DNA of 63,077 bases from Clostridiales bacterium (GTDB taxonomy: Bacteria; Bacillota; Clostridia; Lachnospirales; Lachnospiraceae). Made by a program: the position numbers and the translations under genes. Positions 8,541 to 16,940 of the stretch are shown piece after piece; positions within the stretch are counted from its first letter, which is position 1, and the number at the start of each line of letters is the position of its first letter. The stretch covers positions 1-63,077 of the forward strand of contig JAGZJZ010000036.1 in the NCBI GenBank assembly GCA_018365455.1. The letters run 5' to 3'. Below the pieces are notes generated by a model. That model had not been told where the DNA came from and ran no database searches. It was given only the letters and a program-made list of their open reading frames with translations.

Positions 8541-9959
8541 CTAAACGCGTACTTTTGTGTGTATTCCCAATGCTTTTGACGGAGGTGAAACAGGCAGGAT
8601 ATTCTGGTATCGGCAGATGCTTAGCAGTATTCCGATCAGTATATAGGTAATTACTGCCCCGGTTCCGGCATAGGAGAGGAACGGAATATTGGTTTCTGTT
8701 GGCATAATTCCCAGATTGTTTATAAAATAGAGGATAAGCTGCAATATAAACAGAGTGGAGCAAGCTGTTCCCATAATCATCCCAAGTTGGTTTTTTTGTC
8801 TGAGTGATATTCGCAAAAATCGGCAAAACACAAATATTACTGCACTGAATAAAACAGCAGCTGCAAGGATTCCATAAAAAGAGAGTGTGTATGTCAGCAT
8901 ATAATAATTGCTGAGCTGCATCACGGATGCTGCCCCGTCGCTCATCTGTCCGCCGCCTACCAGCTGGCTTTTCATCACCATTTGATGAACTGCTTCCAGC
9001 AGATAATAAGGTCCGCTTCCGGAATCTGTATTTGCCCCCCCGAATAATCTTGAGAGATAGTTAAAATACATCTGAATTCTCTCTACCTGATATACGGCGG
9101 CCCGGGCATTTACCAGAAAATATATGCATATGGGCAGCATCAGGACAATAAACCACATGATACCCACTGTGCGTTTTCGTGCCGTCTGAAACCAACCCCG
9201 TAAAACTGCTGTGGTCAAAACCACCATGAAGGTGATAAACAATAGCATTGCGGTGAGGATACTGGGGATTCTAAGGGCGATCCAAACAGGCGGGAACATC
9301 CATATCAATCCATATATCATTCCACGATATCCTTTTCCACGATAGCTGTAAAGGGCGGCTCCATACAGCGGGACAAACAGAAACAGAAGCATGGAAATAT
9401 TGATGGAAACCGGTCCGAAATAAAACCAGTTCTGTGCCCCGTTTATGGTATAACCTGCAAACTGTTTCCATATGAGAATACCAAGAAAAAGAAAAATCAT
9501 AAATTCTTTTGCCCAGAGTCCGATACGGCTGTAGTCAACATAACAGACGAATACCATCATTGCCAGACCCAGTATTACAATGAAAATACTCTTTTGTATG
9601 GGAATAAGATAGCCCATCCTGTCTGCTGCCGTCTGAATACCGGACATTTGAGCTTTTGAAAAGTCCAACTGCACCAGGTACTGTAAAATAAGCCCCATAA
9701 TACTCAATAGTGAAACCAGTCCGATCATTCCCCAAGCCATTCGGGGACGGTGTATGCGGTCCAGCTCAATTCCGGTTTCTATGGGATCTCCCATTTCCTG
9801 TACAGCCATTTTTTCGGCGTTTTCTTCATCCATACCTTCGTGTAGGAATGTCTCCGTCTGATCTTCTATGTGAAGACGGATTTCCTCCGCTACGGTACTT
9901 CTCGCCTTTTTATACCGTATCTGATCGGTCAGGGCGTTTAAGTAATCATCTGTATTCAT
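8541..9959 (-). CDS. FtsW/RodA/SpoVE-family protein with N-terminal permease-prefix domain
   Basis: The 472-aa protein starts MNTDDYLNALTDQIRYKKAR. Residues 1-75 look like a permease prefix domain 1, the cytoplasmic segment usually found before transporters controlled by PadR. After it come about ten membrane helices with SEDS-family landmarks: NGAQNWFYFGPVSIN, ARAAVYQVERIQMYF, a loop ending DSGSGPYYLLEAV, and NLGIMPTETNIPFLSYAGTG. SEDS proteins polymerise peptidoglycan glycan strands. Its ATG overlaps the PadR stop as ATGA, so the pair is translationally coupled. No partner class B PBP is nearby, so the role may be specialised. Confidence 0.85.
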   Translation of the reverse strand: MNTDDYLNALTDQIRYKKARSTVAEEIRLHIEDQTETFLHEGMDEENAEKMAVQEMGDPIETGIELDRIHRPRMAWGMIGLVSLLSIMGLILQYLVQLDFSKAQMSGIQTAADRMGYLIPIQKSIFIVILGLAMMVFVCYVDYSRIGLWAKEFMIFLFLGILIWKQFAGYTINGAQNWFYFGPVSINISMLLFLFVPLYGAALYSYRGKGYRGMIYGLIWMFPPVWIALRIPSILTAMLLFITFMVVLTTAVLRGWFQTARKRTVGIMWFIVLMLPICIYFLVNARAAVYQVERIQMYFNYLSRLFGGANTDSGSGPYYLLEAVHQMVMKSQLVGGGQMSDGAASVMQLSNYYMLTYTLSFYGILAAAVLFSAVIFVFCRFLRISLRQKNQLGMIMGTACSTLFILQLILYFINNLGIMPTETNIPFLSYAGTGAVITYILIGILLSICRYQNILPVSPPSKALGIHTKVRV

Positions 9960-10291
9960 ACAGCACCTCCCATACTGAGTACCTGGGTAACGGCAGCGGT
10001 ATAAGTTCTCCACTCTTCCTTTTTCTCAGAAAGTATATTTCGTCCCTCTTTTGTAATAGAATAATATTTTCTTGTTTTCCCGGCAGCTTCCTTTTCGTAG
10101 ACTGCCAGATACCTTTTGTCCTCCAGTGCATGAAGCAGAGGATACAGAGTTCCTGCCTTTAATTCGAATACATTTTGGGATCGGTTCTTCAGTGTCTCAA
10201 TCATTTCATAACCATACATATCTTTTTCAGATAAGAGTGTTAATAATAGCATAGTGGTACTTCCGGACATGAGCGCTTTATCAATTTTCAT
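9956..10291 (-). CDS. PadR family transcriptional regulator
   Basis: This 111-aa winged-helix protein matches the PadR short form: MKIDKALMSGSTTMLLLTLLSEKDMYGYEMIETL, then FELKAGTLYPLLHALEDK and GKTRKYYSITKEGR. The start is ATG 10291, preceded by AAGGAGG; the longer reading from 10318 would begin inside the leader. It overlaps the FtsW-like gene by four bases and probably represses the operon through the repeats in its own promoter. PadR regulators often respond to cell-envelope stress or small phenolics; the signal here is unknown. Confidence 0.92.
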   Translation of the reverse strand: MKIDKALMSGSTTMLLLTLLSEKDMYGYEMIETLKNRSQNVFELKAGTLYPLLHALEDKRYLAVYEKEAAGKTRKYYSITKEGRNILSEKKEEWRTYTAAVTQVLSMGGAV

Positions 10292-10309
10292 GTTGGTATT
10301 CCTCCTTAT

Positions 10310-10371
10310 ATAGATCATCTATGTATTGTATCGAGTGTCTATATAATATATCGAATATCTATATATGTCAA
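10310..10371 (-). promoter_or_regulatory. padR promoter with tandem operator repeats
   Basis: On the minus strand TTGACA (10371-10366), exactly 17 bases, then TATTAT (10348-10343) form a near-perfect promoter. The spacer is itself one copy of a 17-bp repeat (plus strand TATCGAATATCTATATA, 10349-10365). A second copy (TATCGAGTGTCTATATA, 10329-10345) lies 20 bp away and overlaps the -10. A palindrome ATAGATCATCTAT (10310-10322) follows. Two helical turns between copies suggests binding of successive PadR dimers on one face. Confidence 0.75.
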
Positions 10372-10729
10372 GCAATAAAATATTAAAATACATTCAAGAG
10401 TGAGATTAACAGTACGGGTGCTGCAATGTCCTTTTCCAGGTTACTAATATGAAAGCGTGTTTGGATACAGGGCAAATGATTCCTATAAATAATATGAGGA
10501 ATAAATAGTATAAAAATAAAGTCACAAAAATTAAAAATAAAGCTTGAAATTTAGAGAAAACTGTTATATAATGAAAAAAAGAAATACATAGATACATATC
10601 AATAAACAACTCTTTTTTCTAAAGTTCTTAAAATTCATTTTATATCTGGTACATTTTCTGTACAGTTTCCCTTTAGAATCGTTATATTCATTTTTGTGTC
10701 TTTGTATTCGGAATAAAAAGGAGGAATCT

Positions 10730-11683
10730 ATGACACAAGAAAGAGATATTGCGGCAAAGATATTTTTTGCAAAGCCGGAGCATTTTGCAGATCTATATAA
10801 TGGTGCCTGTTTTGAGGGAGAACAGATTTTAAAGCTGGAGGATTTAGCCCCCCTGGATTCTGTGCAGGAATGCTTACCAATCGGTCAGGACTTTAGAAAA
10901 AAAGCACTGAGACGAAACCGGGATTTAATTAAAATGACTGCGTTGGGCGCAAATTTTTTAATCCTGGCATGTGAAAACCAGGAGCATGTACATTATGCAA
11001 TGGTGGTAAGGAATATGTTGTATGATGCCATGAATTACGCAGACCAGGTACAACAGTTGAAGCAGAAATATAAACTATCCGGGGATTATGGGAATTCTGA
11101 TGAATTTTTGTCTGGAATGAAAAAGCAGGATAAGCTTTTGCCGGTTTTTACATTGGTTGTATACTATGGTGCAAAGCCATGGGACGGCTCTCTGGATTTG
11201 CACAGTATGCTGGATATACCAGAGGAAATGGAGATATTTCGTCAATATCTGACTAATTACAAGATACATGTTCTGGATGTAAAAAGAATAGATCATTTGG
11301 AATATTTTCAAACAGATTTAAGAGAAGTATTCGGTATTATTAAATATGCGGATAATAATAATCTGATGAAAGCACATGTGAAGAAACACCATAACAGATA
11401 TAGTAGGTTAATCAGAGAAACAATAGAAATAATTTTCATCCTGCTGGGTGAAAATGAGAAGATGTCAGAGATAATTGAGCAGGCGCAAGCAGATAATAAG
11501 GAGGAATATGATATGTGTAAGGCATTTGATGATATGAGAAGTGAAGGAAGAATGGAAGGCGAAGAATTATTTGCGAAATTAACATTAAATTTAATAAATG
11601 ATAATCGAACTGTGGAATTAAAAAAAGCGGTAACGGACAAAGGCTCCAGAGAAAATCTGTATCAGGAGTATTGTTTGGTGTAA
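10730..11683 (+). CDS. Rpn family (YhgA-like) PD-(D/E)XK nuclease
   Basis: The 317-aa protein resembles the Rpn recombination-promoting nuclease / putative transposase family. Markers are the FFAKPEHFADLYNGACFEGE start, RDLIKM, and the core ACENQEHVHYAMVVRNMLYDAMNY, which aligns with the E-Q...M..R...Y core of the family. A C-terminal part with a DDMRSEGRMEGEE segment is typical of the long Lachnospiraceae versions. ATG 10730 has AAAGGAGG just upstream. These genes are often scattered in many copies and subject to phase variation. It is monocistronic, with a terminator after it. Confidence 0.8.
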   Translation: MTQERDIAAKIFFAKPEHFADLYNGACFEGEQILKLEDLAPLDSVQECLPIGQDFRKKALRRNRDLIKMTALGANFLILACENQEHVHYAMVVRNMLYDAMNYADQVQQLKQKYKLSGDYGNSDEFLSGMKKQDKLLPVFTLVVYYGAKPWDGSLDLHSMLDIPEEMEIFRQYLTNYKIHVLDVKRIDHLEYFQTDLREVFGIIKYADNNNLMKAHVKKHHNRYSRLIRETIEIIFILLGENEKMSEIIEQAQADNKEEYDMCKAFDDMRSEGRMEGEELFAKLTLNLINDNRTVELKKAVTDKGSRENLYQEYCLV

Positions 11684-11692
11684 CAGTATTGA

Positions 11693-11736
11693 CAAAGAGC
11701 CGTAGATGATGTTTTGTCTGCGGTCTTTTGTTTTAT
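11693..11736 (+). terminator. Rho-independent terminator
   Basis: AAAGAGCCGTAGA pairs with TCTGCGGTCTTTT, with one bulge and one wobble, followed by a T-rich tract. It ends the Rpn nuclease transcript. Confidence 0.65.
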
Positions 11737-11972
11737 ACACAATTATAACAGTGTACAGAGCAGAGGGCGCACTTTTCAGTGCTTGATTGAGTTTCCGGTA
11801 ATCCGCTTATTTATCGCAGTTCCAACACACGGGGCTGCGATATTTTATTTTTCTGGATAAGCTGATAAGTATCCAATATTGCAACAAAATACAAGAAGCG
11901 GGTGCGACTGCAAAAGAGCAGACGAGCCTTAAATGACAAGGAGTTTTTTAATCAGTACCATAGTCCATAAAG

Positions 11973-12223
11973 TTTCGTTTTGTCAATAAAAAAATATCGA
12001 AACATCACGATGTTCAAAAAGAAAGTCTATTAAACGATAATAATGGAGTTTTGATCATAAGTAACAGAATATAAAAATAAAACGAAAGTCAACTAGGTTT
12101 CGAATTGGTAAAAATGTACAATAAAAATCAATAATGATAAATAAATATAGTAAAAATTACTTGACAAATAAAACCGAAAGGTTTATTATAAGGTCAAACA
12201 TAAACAAACGTAACACAACGAAA
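11973..12223. promoter_or_regulatory. Cluster of CGAAA/TTTCG boxes before deoR
   Basis: This AT-rich gap between the Rpn gene and deoR holds six CGAAA or TTTCG boxes: TTTCG 11973, CGAAA 11998, CGAAA 12083, TTTCG 12098, CGAAA 12175 and CGAAA 12219. The 12083 and 12098 boxes form an inverted pair. DeoR-family sugar repressors (LacR, AgaR and GlpR types) commonly bind repeats containing this core, so these are candidate operators of the adjacent regulator. Nothing else is seen in 11737-12160. Confidence 0.5.
12161..12189 (+). promoter_or_regulatory. Promoter of the deoR/sugar operon
   Basis: TTGACA (12161-12166), exactly 17 bases, then TATTAT (12184-12189). The spacer carries AAACCGAAAGGTTT, an inverted repeat containing a CGAAA box, so repressor bound there would block polymerase directly. 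The deoR start is 78 bases downstream. Confidence 0.8.
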
Positions 12224-12266
12224 TAAAATGTAAGGATTTGAAAGTACTTGTATGGGAGATGAGGTT

Positions 12267-13046
12267 ATGTTTATTGAAGAACGAAAGGAAAAAATAATAA
12301 AAGCAGTAGAAGCAAATTTATCGGTAACGGTGAATGAATTATGCGATTTATTCGGTGTTTCAGAGGTAACGATACGAAAGGATTTAAATGAATTAGGCAA
12401 CGCAGGGTTAATTATCCGCACGCATGGTGGGGCTGTAAAAGTAAAAGAAACAGCATTTGAACAAAGCCAGGCAACGAAAGAAAAAGAAAGAATATTAGAA
12501 AAAAAAGAAATAGCAAAAAGAGCTTATGATGAAATTAAAGAACACGAGACAATTATACTGGATGCAGGGACTACGGTACAGGAATTGGCCAAGTTAATCA
12601 GACAAGGGGAAAAGAATCATCTCACTGTTATTACCAATGCTTTTAACATAGCTAATGAACTTATGGATTGTGAGAAGGTAGAGTTAATATTCGCCGGGGG
12701 ATGTGTCAGGTCGCAGATTCTTTCCTGTGTAGGCATGTTCACAGAAGATCTTCTAGGTAATGTAGTTGTGGACAGGGTGTTTTTGGGATCAAATAATATT
12801 AGTGCAGAACATGGGTTAACGACACCAAATATGCAGGAATGCAGGGTAAAACAGTGTATGCTTAAGTCGGCAAGAAAAAAATATGTGCTGGCGGACAGCA
12901 GTAAATTCCGAACAAATTCTTTATACTGCATATGCAAGTTTAAAGATTTGAACCTCATCATCACGGATGATGGGATTGGCAAATCCTATATGGCTAAGAT
13001 CACAGAAAAAGGAGGGAATGTGGAAGCTGTCAAGATAAATAGTTAG
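12267..13046 (+). CDS. DeoR/GlpR family transcriptional regulator
   Basis: The 259-aa protein begins MFIEERKEKIIKAVE, the standard DeoR opening. An HTH (VNELCDLFGVSEVTIRKDLNEL, with the linker RTHGGAV) is followed by the DeoRC sensor domain (ILDAGTTVQELA, TVITNAFNIANEL, FLGSNNISAEHGLTTPN, KYVLADSSKF). These sensors bind phosphorylated sugars. I start at 12267 rather than 12252 because family members begin here and GGGAG lies eight bases upstream. It should control itself and the downstream importer/kinase/aldolase operon, sensing an intermediate of that pathway. Confidence 0.92.
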   Translation: MFIEERKEKIIKAVEANLSVTVNELCDLFGVSEVTIRKDLNELGNAGLIIRTHGGAVKVKETAFEQSQATKEKERILEKKEIAKRAYDEIKEHETIILDAGTTVQELAKLIRQGEKNHLTVITNAFNIANELMDCEKVELIFAGGCVRSQILSCVGMFTEDLLGNVVVDRVFLGSNNISAEHGLTTPNMQECRVKQCMLKSARKKYVLADSSKFRTNSLYCICKFKDLNLIITDDGIGKSYMAKITEKGGNVEAVKINS

Positions 13047-13130
13047 ATAGGAAAATGCAGAAGATAAGAAATACAATGGTAAGTACATATATGTATGTCA
13101 AAAGTGTACAGAAAGATGGAGGAGATGGCT

Positions 13131-14228
13131 ATGAGTCTAAGAAAAGTTGGAGTAATTGGGTTAGCATTAATCATGATGACAGGGGTATTATCCGGATGTT
13201 CAGGTGGGACGCAGACACAAGGTTCGAAGTCCGGTACCGAAGCTGCAAAGACAGAAGCTGTAAAAGCAGAAACAGATAAGGCAGAGACGGAAGCAGCTAA
13301 AACAGAAGCCGCAGATAACGCGGGAGAATCCAAGGCGGAAGAAATCATTACTGAGGCAGCAGCGCAGACCGGGAAAGACAAGGAGAACGAAGATATCACG
13401 TTAGGTATTTCTATTTTTACCAGAACGCATGTATTCTATAACAGAGTGGAAGAAGCTATGGAGAAGAAGTGCGAAGAACTTGGGGTTAAGGCTATTTTCA
13501 TGGATGCAGATACAGACAGTGAAAAGCAATTGTCACAGGTGCAGGATTTTATTACACAAAAGGTAGACGCCATTATTATCTGCCCAGTGTCAACTGCAGG
13601 AAGCAACAGTTGCCTGGAACTGGCTAACAAAGCGGGAATTCCGTTGTTAACAGCTTTTACAAAATCCGATGGAGATTCGATCTGTCATTTTGGTACAGAT
13701 GAGAATGTCGGCGGAGAACTGGCAGGCAAATATATCGAAAAGGCATTGCCTGAGGGGGGAAAAGTTGCAATCATTACCTATGATGACGTTGAAAATTGTG
13801 TTTTGCGGGCAGAGGGATGTAAGAAATATCTGGAAGCAAACTGCGAAAATATAGAAGTAGTTGATGAGCAGAATTATCAGGGAGATGCGGAAAAAGCGTC
13901 AGCTATTACACAGGATTTTCTTCTAAAGTATCCTGACCTGGATTTGATCTTTGCAGTTGGGGACCCGGCAGCTATGAGCGCGTATACTATTATTAACGGT
14001 GCTGGTAAAGAGATTAAGGTAATTGGATACGATGGTAATCCGGAAGCAGTGAATGAAATTGCAAAAGGCGGCATTTGGATTGCTGATGTGGCTCAGGACC
14101 CTGAGGGCATCGGACAGGCAATGATTGACAGTGCAGTCAAAGTGATTCATGGAGAAGAAATTCCAAAAGAAAAATATATTGAGCCTTATATTATTGACGG
14201 TGAAAATGTCAGTGAATTTCAAAAATGA
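13131..14228 (+). CDS. Sugar ABC transporter substrate-binding lipoprotein (ribose type)
   Basis: The protein has 365 aa from ATG 13131, which has GGAGGAG upstream; the longer reading from 13095 is unlikely. The lipobox is LSGC (Cys23). Residues about 30-85 are a low-complexity linker rich in A, E, K and T with repeated EAAKTEA-like units. The LacI/RbsB-type periplasmic-binding fold follows: GISIFTRTHVFYNRV, MDADTDSEKQLSQVQDFI, CPVSTAG, HFGTDENVGGELAGKY, IFAVGDPAAMSA and VIGYDGNPEAV. It delivers a sugar or polyol to the ATPase and permease that follow. The long linker may space the domain from the membrane. Confidence 0.9.
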   Translation: MSLRKVGVIGLALIMMTGVLSGCSGGTQTQGSKSGTEAAKTEAVKAETDKAETEAAKTEAADNAGESKAEEIITEAAAQTGKDKENEDITLGISIFTRTHVFYNRVEEAMEKKCEELGVKAIFMDADTDSEKQLSQVQDFITQKVDAIIICPVSTAGSNSCLELANKAGIPLLTAFTKSDGDSICHFGTDENVGGELAGKYIEKALPEGGKVAIITYDDVENCVLRAEGCKKYLEANCENIEVVDEQNYQGDAEKASAITQDFLLKYPDLDLIFAVGDPAAMSAYTIINGAGKEIKVIGYDGNPEAVNEIAKGGIWIADVAQDPEGIGQAMIDSAVKVIHGEEIPKEKYIEPYIIDGENVSEFQK

Positions 14229-14234
14229 CGTAAG

Positions 14235-14359
14235 AGTTCAGCTCTGCTGAACTGTTACGCATCCAGCCCACTGAAATTTGCCTTCGGCAAAGGGCTGAAT
14301 TCCAACAGGCTCAGGTTTTCGTACGGACTGCGCAGTAAATGCGTAGTCCTGGCTGAACT
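14235..14359 (+). repeat. Stem-loop cluster bounded by inverted repeats
   Basis: The 186-base gap between the binding-protein and ATPase genes holds nested hairpins: GTTCAGC-TCT-GCTGAAC (14236-14252), TTTGCC-TTC-GGCAAA (14277-14291) inside a CAGCCC/GGGCTG pair (14264-14297), and GGACTGCGC/GCGTAGTCC further on. The whole block is bounded by AGTTCAGC (14235-14242) and GCTGAACT (14352-14359). It may limit read-through and stabilise the upstream mRNA so more binding protein is made, or be a small palindromic repeat that inserted there. Confidence 0.6.
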
Positions 14360-14414
14360 GTGACAAAATAACAGTATAAAATAAGGCTATTGAAAATATA
14401 AAGAGGTACACGGA

Positions 14415-15917
14415 ATGGATAGACAGCCGATGATTCAAATGAAACATATTGTAAAGGAATTTCCAGGAGTTAAGGCTCTGACAGATGTAAATCTGGAATT
14501 TTACGCTGGCGAGGTACATGCCTTGCTGGGCGAAAATGGTGCCGGGAAATCTACGCTGATTAAAATTATCAGCGGCGTATACAAAAGAGACAGTGGAGAA
14601 ATGGTTTATGAAGGAAAAGCGTGTAATTTCGAAAATGCCAGACAGGCATTAGACAACGGAATCAGTGTTATCCACCAGGAATTAAGCGTAATACCCGATT
14701 TGACGGTTGCCGAGAATATATATCTGGGCAGAGAGCCAAAACAGAAAAACAGATTTCTGGACAAAGCAAAGATGAAAAAAGAATCCCAGGATATTTTAAC
14801 CATGTTGGGGTTGAAGATAAAACCGGGGGATCTGGTAAAGAAATTAAGTGCGGCAGAGAAACAAATGGTAGAAATTGTAAGAGCTATTTCCCAAAATGCA
14901 AAAGTGGTAATTATGGATGAGCCCACTTCGTCTATTTCAGAGCAGGAAGTGGAAGCACTATTTCGTATTATAAAAAAATTAAAAGAAGAGAAGGTAGCAA
15001 TTATCTACATTTCTCATAGATTAAAGGAATTATTTACAATTGCAGATAAAGTATCTATTTTGAGAGATGGGTGCTATATTAAGACGGTTGCTATGAAGGA
15101 TATAGATGAAAAAGGTCTGGTATCGCTGATGGTTGGAAGAGAGATTAAAACCTACATAGACAGAAGCGATAAGAAAATCGAGAAACCAGTTCTTGAATTA
15201 AAGAATGTTTCCAGGAATAAGGCATTTCACAATGTTAGTATTGAGGTGGGACAGGGAGAAATTGTAGGCATTGCAGGTCTGATTGGAGCCGGAAGGACAG
15301 AAGTATTAAGGGGAATTTTTGGAGCAGAGCCTTTTGAAGAAGGCGTGATGAAGCTGCACCAGGAAGAAGTGCGGATTGAACGTCCGATGCAGGCGATCGA
15401 GAAAGGAATTGGTTTGGTTCCGGAAGACAGGCGTATGCAGGGGGTGATGCTAAAGAAATCCGTAAAGGATAATATCACCTTGCCCAGCGTAAAAAAGAAA
15501 ACGAAGATGGGCTTTGTAGATGTCACTTGGGAAAATAAAAGCAGCGAGGAATATATTCAGAAGCTGAAGATAAAAACCCCAGGCAGCAACACCGTTTCTA
15601 AAAATCTAAGCGGAGGCAACCAACAAAAGATTGTAATTGCCAAGTGGCTGCTGGCTGGATCTAAAATTTTATTACTGGATGAACCAACCAGAGGGATCGA
15701 TGTGGGTGCAAAATTTGAGATCTATACACTGATGAATCAGTTTACAAAAGATGGTGGAAGCATTTTAGTGGTTTCTTCCGAGTTACCGGAGCTGCTGGGA
15801 ATATGTGACCGCATTTATGTAATGTGTGAAGGCAGAATTACCGGATGCCTGGACAATCATGAGTTAACGGAAGAGGTTATCATGCATTTGGCAAGTACAG
15901 CGGTGCCCCAATCATGA
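14415..15917 (+). CDS. Sugar ABC transporter ATPase, two nucleotide-binding domains (RbsA-like)
   Basis: This 500-aa protein carries two ABC domains, as in the RbsA/MglA/XylG class. The first has Walker A GENGAGKST (about 39-47), the VVIMDEPTSS Walker B and the switch ISHRL. Its signature is the divergent LSAAEKQMVEI. The second has the degenerate Walker A GLIGAGRTE and an intact LSGGNQQK signature with LLLDEPTRGID. One degenerate and one intact site is normal for this family. It pairs with the permease and binding protein around it in the operon. Confidence 0.93.
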   Translation: MDRQPMIQMKHIVKEFPGVKALTDVNLEFYAGEVHALLGENGAGKSTLIKIISGVYKRDSGEMVYEGKACNFENARQALDNGISVIHQELSVIPDLTVAENIYLGREPKQKNRFLDKAKMKKESQDILTMLGLKIKPGDLVKKLSAAEKQMVEIVRAISQNAKVVIMDEPTSSISEQEVEALFRIIKKLKEEKVAIIYISHRLKELFTIADKVSILRDGCYIKTVAMKDIDEKGLVSLMVGREIKTYIDRSDKKIEKPVLELKNVSRNKAFHNVSIEVGQGEIVGIAGLIGAGRTEVLRGIFGAEPFEEGVMKLHQEEVRIERPMQAIEKGIGLVPEDRRMQGVMLKKSVKDNITLPSVKKKTKMGFVDVTWENKSSEEYIQKLKIKTPGSNTVSKNLSGGNQQKIVIAKWLLAGSKILLLDEPTRGIDVGAKFEIYTLMNQFTKDGGSILVVSSELPELLGICDRIYVMCEGRITGCLDNHELTEEVIMHLASTAVPQS

Positions 15918-15956
15918 TGCAAAATACAATGGTACTTAATCGAATGAGGTAGAACA

Positions 15957-16940
15957 ATGGGAAAGAATAAAATAAACATGGGAAAAATAGCAAAACAATA
16001 TGCGCTGATAGGATTTCTCCTGATTTTGTGTCTCATCATTTTTATAGTGGAGCCACGATTTGCTTCAAAAGAAAACTTAATAAATGTGCTGATTCAGATT
16101 TCAATTAATGCATTTATAGCAACAGGGATGACATTTGTGCTGTTAACGGGAGGAATTGATCTGTCGGTTGGACCGGTCTGTGCCTTAAATGGTATTCTGG
16201 GAGCACTTCTTTGCAAACAGCTTCCGGCAATGAATATAGGGATGACTCTGATCGTTGGGATTGTACTGTCAGCTGCGGTAGCGATTGTCATTGGGGGAAT
16301 CTCTGCAGTGATCATCTGCAAGTTCAATGTTGCTCCGTTTATAGCCACGCTGGCGATGATGAATGCGGCAAGAGGTGTATGTTATCTTTTAACCAACAGC
16401 AAGCCCGTTTATGAGCTTCCGGAAAGTTTTCTATGGATTGGACAGGGGTATGTGGGTCCGGTACCTTTCATTGTAATTCTAACTGTAATTGTCCTGGTGG
16501 TATCCCACATCATACTGAGTAAGACTGCATATGGACGGCATATATATGCGGTGGGCAGCAATGAAGAGGTGGCAAAGCTAAGCGGAATCGGTGTTAATAA
16601 AATCAAGACATCTGTTTATATGATTTGCGCAGGACTGTCTGCATTTGCGGGAATCTGCCTCTCGGCGAAAATCGGAACAGGGCAGCCGGCAGCAGCTGAA
16701 GGATATGAACAATTTGCCATTGCAGCAGCTGTTATGGGCGGAACCAGCCTGGTTGGAGGCACAGGAGGGATTCCGAATACGATTATCGGTATTATTGCAA
16801 TCGGAATCATCAACAATGGACTAAGCCTGATGCAGGTTAATTCCTACTGGCAGAAGGTTGCAATGGGTGTCATCATTGCATTTGCGTCCGGAAGACATGG
16901 TAGAGGAGATGATAGAGGGGTATGTCCGCTCCAATTGTGA
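15957..16940 (+). CDS. Sugar ABC transporter permease (RbsC-like), altered C terminus
   Basis: A polytopic permease with RbsC-family landmarks: MTFVLLTGGIDLSVG, NVAPFIATLAMMNAARG, VGSNEEVAKLSGI, AGLSAFAGICLSAKIGTGQP and AAVMGGTSLVGGTGG. The family usually ends GVIIAFAVVLD plus a few basic residues. Here GVIIAFA is followed by an unrelated tail (SGRHGRGDDRG...) read out of frame through the start of the DhaK-like gene. The last few native residues are therefore lost, apparently by a deletion that joined the two genes. The last helix is mostly intact, so the protein may still work. Confidence 0.85.
   Translation: MGKNKINMGKIAKQYALIGFLLILCLIIFIVEPRFASKENLINVLIQISINAFIATGMTFVLLTGGIDLSVGPVCALNGILGALLCKQLPAMNIGMTLIVGIVLSAAVAIVIGGISAVIICKFNVAPFIATLAMMNAARGVCYLLTNSKPVYELPESFLWIGQGYVGPVPFIVILTVIVLVVSHIILSKTAYGRHIYAVGSNEEVAKLSGIGVNKIKTSVYMICAGLSAFAGICLSAKIGTGQPAAAEGYEQFAIAAAVMGGTSLVGGTGGIPNTIIGIIAIGIINNGLSLMQVNSYWQKVAMGVIIAFASGRHGRGDDRGVCPLQL

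Noticed and set aside
10406..10609. 67-codon hydrophobic minus-strand ORF
   Set aside because: Lies in an A+T-rich gap, has no ribosome binding site, and its hydrophobicity is what T-rich codons give by chance.
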